A stretch of DNA of 64,000 nucleotides from Aulostomus chinensis (taxonomy: Eukaryota > Chordata > Actinopteri > Syngnathiformes > Aulostomidae): the NCBI GenBank assembly GCA_037954235.1, contig JBBMOA010000013.1, positions 15,717,501 to 15,781,500 on the forward strand. The letters run 5' to 3'. The translations under genes were made by a program, and so were the position numbers. Shown here in pieces: positions 38,450 through 64,000 of the stretch; positions within the stretch are counted from its first letter, which is position 1; each line of letters starts with the position of its first letter. The notes below the pieces were generated by a model. The model was not told where the DNA came from, searched no databases, and was given only the letters and a program-made list of their open reading frames with translations.

Positions 38450-39006
38450 CTCCAAATTGCTGATGTGCTGATATCTCCTGGCAGAAGATGCGGGGGCCCT
38501 TAGCTCCACGCTGCTTTGACTCTTCTGCCCTGTGGTTCCAGCTCGTACCCGTGGTGCTTGAGTTTTTCTCGTCATGCAACTCCCTGTGTTTTTCTTCCCC
38601 TTCTTCTCTTCCTTAACTACCTGAAGATGTTGACTTTAATTAGATTTTAACTGTCAACAACAACCACCCCAGCCGAGTTTGCTTCACCTCTGGTCCATTA
38701 ACCTTTTATTCACAACCGCAAAGATTTTCTCCTCACATACTTTCTTCATTGGTTGTTGAGGATACAAAATGCTTGCTTTTTGGTATTTTCACTCTAAAAC
38801 TAGTCTGTTCCCATCAAGCTTTTCATACACTTTTTTTTAATCTCTCTCTCCCATAACCATGCTTGCTTTCCGTGCATACAGTCTCTCCTGTACTAACAAC
38901 AGCTTAAAAAAAACAGTTTTTATCCATTTGTTTGTTGTGCCTCTTTTTGATTTCACCTGCTTTCACGCTACCCTCTCGCTTCATCCCTCCTATCTCCTCT
39001 GTCCAG

Positions 39007-61656
<22,650 letters not shown>

Positions 61657-64000
61657 CTGGAGGCAGCAAGATGGAGGAAGACAGTTTAGCTTTGGTTGAT
61701 AAACGTGAACATATCACCATACGATAGAGAAGAAAGGATTTCACAACTGTCCCAATTCAATCCTAATTACTATTGGACTATTATAGCAACGCTGTTACTT
61801 TTGCCATAGCAATAGCACCCTCTGCTGCCACAAGTAGGGATTTAAGGACAGTGGAGCGTAATATTCTGTTGATGATCAGAGTAGCAGGGCTGGTAAAAAG
61901 ACTTTGACGTGACTGAGACAGAGAAAATTGAGTTATATTGCTTCTTTAACAGCTGAAACTTTTTTTTGACCTCATTTTTTCCTACTGACAGGAAGTACAG
62001 CCTGATGGCTGTTTGTATCTCCTTGCTCCATACATTTATGGTTACATTTTTGTAATATTTAAGTCTTAGGCAAGCCTGCTGGATGATTGGCAGCTACAAG
62101 AGTAAGGTACAAGGAGTTACAAATAACAACCAGCTTTACTTACAGGCATCCATCATCTATCCATTCATTTTCTATACCGCTTATCCATTAAGTGTTGCTT
62201 GAGGACGGGGGCTGGAGCCTATCCCAGATGACATCGTACTAGAGGCGGGGTTCACCCTGGACAGATCTCTAGTCCGTTGCAGAGCAATTAGAAGCTCAGT
62301 ATCTTGCTCAAGGATACTTTGACATGGTCACCAGGGGAAGAGAGGATCAAACCAGCGACCCATCAGTTGTTAGCCGGCAACGCTACTTTAGAGCTATGCC
62401 ACCTTACTTCCAGTCAGTAAGACTAAATTATATTTATGACTATTGCACTCTTGAGAGTAATAAGATCAGACGCTGCCTTCCAAAGTCCGTTATGAATCAC
62501 TGATGAACAATTGTAGGTTTTATAAGGCGTCAATGCATTGGTTACTTTGTGGCTCAAAAACACTTGAGGTTTGGGAAAGATTCTGAGAGTTTGGCATAGA
62601 CAAAGGCACCTTACAAGTCATGGGTACCCTTAACTCCCAATTACCTTTAACATTCATATCATTTTATGACCATCTATGCAAATGTTTTTGTGTTTGAAAC
62701 TTGACAAATGTCCAGCAGTCTGAATGATCACTGGACCTGTGCAAATGGCTGCAAGTAGAACCTTGCTGAATATTTCCTTTATTGCCAAAGGAAAATATTT
62801 CAAGATAGTTGTGACAAAGCTGTGGTTAGGGTTTTGGGTAAGTTGATGGTTTGGCTTCAATCATAAATGAAAATGTCACATCCTGATCTCTTGCTAGTAA
62901 TTACCAGCTTTGTCACCAGAACAGCGGCTGCAAATATCGTCGTTATTAAAACAAATGAATGAAAACAGCCTTCATAGCATCAGAGTTGAGACTAGGTGCC
63001 AAACAACTGGATTTGTAGAAATTCAACTTTAAACAAGCCACTGCACACAGAGACGAAAATGTGCCTCCCAAATGCACATCCACACACAAATACACAGAGA
63101 CACATACACACACACACACTTCCAGATAACCTCAACATTTGCCTCTCTCTAAACCTGCTGTGTTCAATATTAACTACCCACAGGATATCTCTACTCTCTG
63201 CATGCACAGTGACACATTAGGTCTGATAGCGGTACCAGCAGCACACACATTCCTGAAGCATGTAGGAGAAGGTTGTCTGCTGAATCTTAACCCTGCAAAG
63301 CCATCCTCTAAACCTGCTGCCCTTGGGACACCTCTGCCTCCAGGCTGCTGTGTGAGATAAGACTGATTCATTTCACCCCTCAGCTTAAATGAGATGGTCA
63401 TCCAAGATACGGCCACCTAGTTTTTCAAGACTGCAAACCCCACAGGTTGTTTTTTTTTTGTTTTTTTGTTTTGTTTTGTTTTGCTCCCAGTGTGACGCTA
63501 ACGAGAGTTGATCCTCTCTCTTCCAGATGCTGGCTGCTGGAGACATGCAGACTAAATAAAAGAGGTTTAGTGTGAAATGAAAACCTCACAGGGCCAGAAT
63601 GAAGCTGCTGCACACTCTCTTATTCTCCAATATTTTTCACCCGTGAGAATCAAGACTGACGTACAATATCTGCAGTGTAATATCCACTGAGAATTATAAT
63701 GTTGCTATAGGAACTACCTCTCAGATTGAACATATTGCATGTATCATAAATCTCTTTTTAGACTGATTTTGCAGCAGCTTTGAACACAACTGACATCACT
63801 TATTCCATCGGTGATGAATGAATGGTGACCCTAGCTTTTGACTATCACTTGTTGTATTTCTCTGTGTGGTGACCTGGGTTTGTATCTCCCAAGAGGTTTC
63901 AAGGTACAAATGGGAGCAGGAAAAGGGCACAGATGCAGGGGGAGGAGCCAAAGCGACAACATGAATAAGGAGCCTTCATGTATGGAGATATTACAAGAGC
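61657..64000 (-). other. trpc7 intron upstream of the S1 exon (partial)
   Basis: No further trpc7 exon was found; the preceding pre-S1 and ankyrin exons must lie right of the window. It contains a SINE-type repeat copy (62150-62405), a short (CA)n tract near 63100 and a T-rich run near 63450. The rest shows only short spurious frames. Confidence 0.7.
62150..62405 (-). repeat. SINE-type dispersed repeat, diverged
   Basis: Contains CCATTCATTTTCTATACCGC, GGCTGGAGCCTATCCCAG and GGGTTCACCCTGGACAGA, shared with the other copies. A different remainder follows (AGTATCTTGCTCAAGGATAC, AGGATCAAACCAGCGACC), the latter resembling a tRNA B-box region read on the other strand. Probably a related but distinct subfamily. 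Confidence 0.65.

Larger units (their letters stand above)
25201..39006. other. Intergenic region between smim32 and the trpc7 3' end
   Basis: About 13.8 kb with no recognisable gene on either strand. It holds many microsatellites, a MITE-like inverted repeat (27425-27578), two probable fragments of dispersed fish repeats (about 29870-30045 and 31140-31330) and pyrimidine-rich blocks near 26860-26960. The trpc7 3' UTR must occupy its right end. Other stretches, for example 28600-29860 and 34700-38300, show only short spurious frames. Confidence 0.65.

Overview
The window is nuclear DNA from a ray-finned fish, most likely a teleost. Short exons with consensus GT-AG splice sites sit in long AT-rich introns, there are many (CA)n, (GA)n and (TA)n microsatellites, and the transposon remnants look teleost (hAT elements with BED fingers, a non-LTR reverse transcriptase fragment, tRNA-like SINE-type repeats). 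No bacterial, phage or viral gene was seen.

Three protein-coding genes are supported, all on the minus strand. (1) diaph1, a Diaphanous-related formin: its first 12 coding exons run from 19921 down to 2469 and encode the basic N-terminus, the Rho-GTPase-binding domain and the start of the FH3/armadillo inhibitory domain. The rest of the gene (FH1, FH2, DAD) lies left of base 1. (2) smim32, a small single-pass membrane protein: one coding exon at 22856-23218, with a GC-richer candidate promoter and 5' UTR exon at about 24631-25200. (3) trpc7, a TRPC3/6/7-type calcium-permeable cation channel: its last eight coding exons, from 61656 down to 39007, encode S1-S6, the pore, the TRP box, the calmodulin/IP3-receptor-binding helix and the C-terminal coiled coil. 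The ankyrin-repeat N-terminus lies beyond 64000.

Layout: 1-2468, diaph1 intron; 2469-8575, eleven clustered diaph1 exons; 8576-19822, an 11.2 kb first intron with a hAT BED-finger remnant (about 11545-12150) next to a dead LINE fragment (about 12153-13288); 19823-20650, diaph1 start exon and 5' region; 20651-22855, intergenic; 22856-25200, smim32 with a long foldback repeat in its intron; 25200-39006, intergenic and microsatellite-rich; 39007-61656, trpc7 3' half including a 13.9 kb intron with a complete 886-bp non-autonomous hAT inserted in an older repeat; 61657-64000, trpc7 intron.

The most notable observation is an apparent U12-type (minor spliceosome) intron in diaph1 at 2586-3841. It has an AT-initial 5' site, a TCCTTAAC branch site 15 bases from the exon, and an unusual AA 3' end, which is the only junction that restores the conserved protein. 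The three genes do not form a shared pathway. smim32 beside trpc7 matches my memory of human 5q31.1, while human DIAPH1 lies a few megabases away at 5q31.3.
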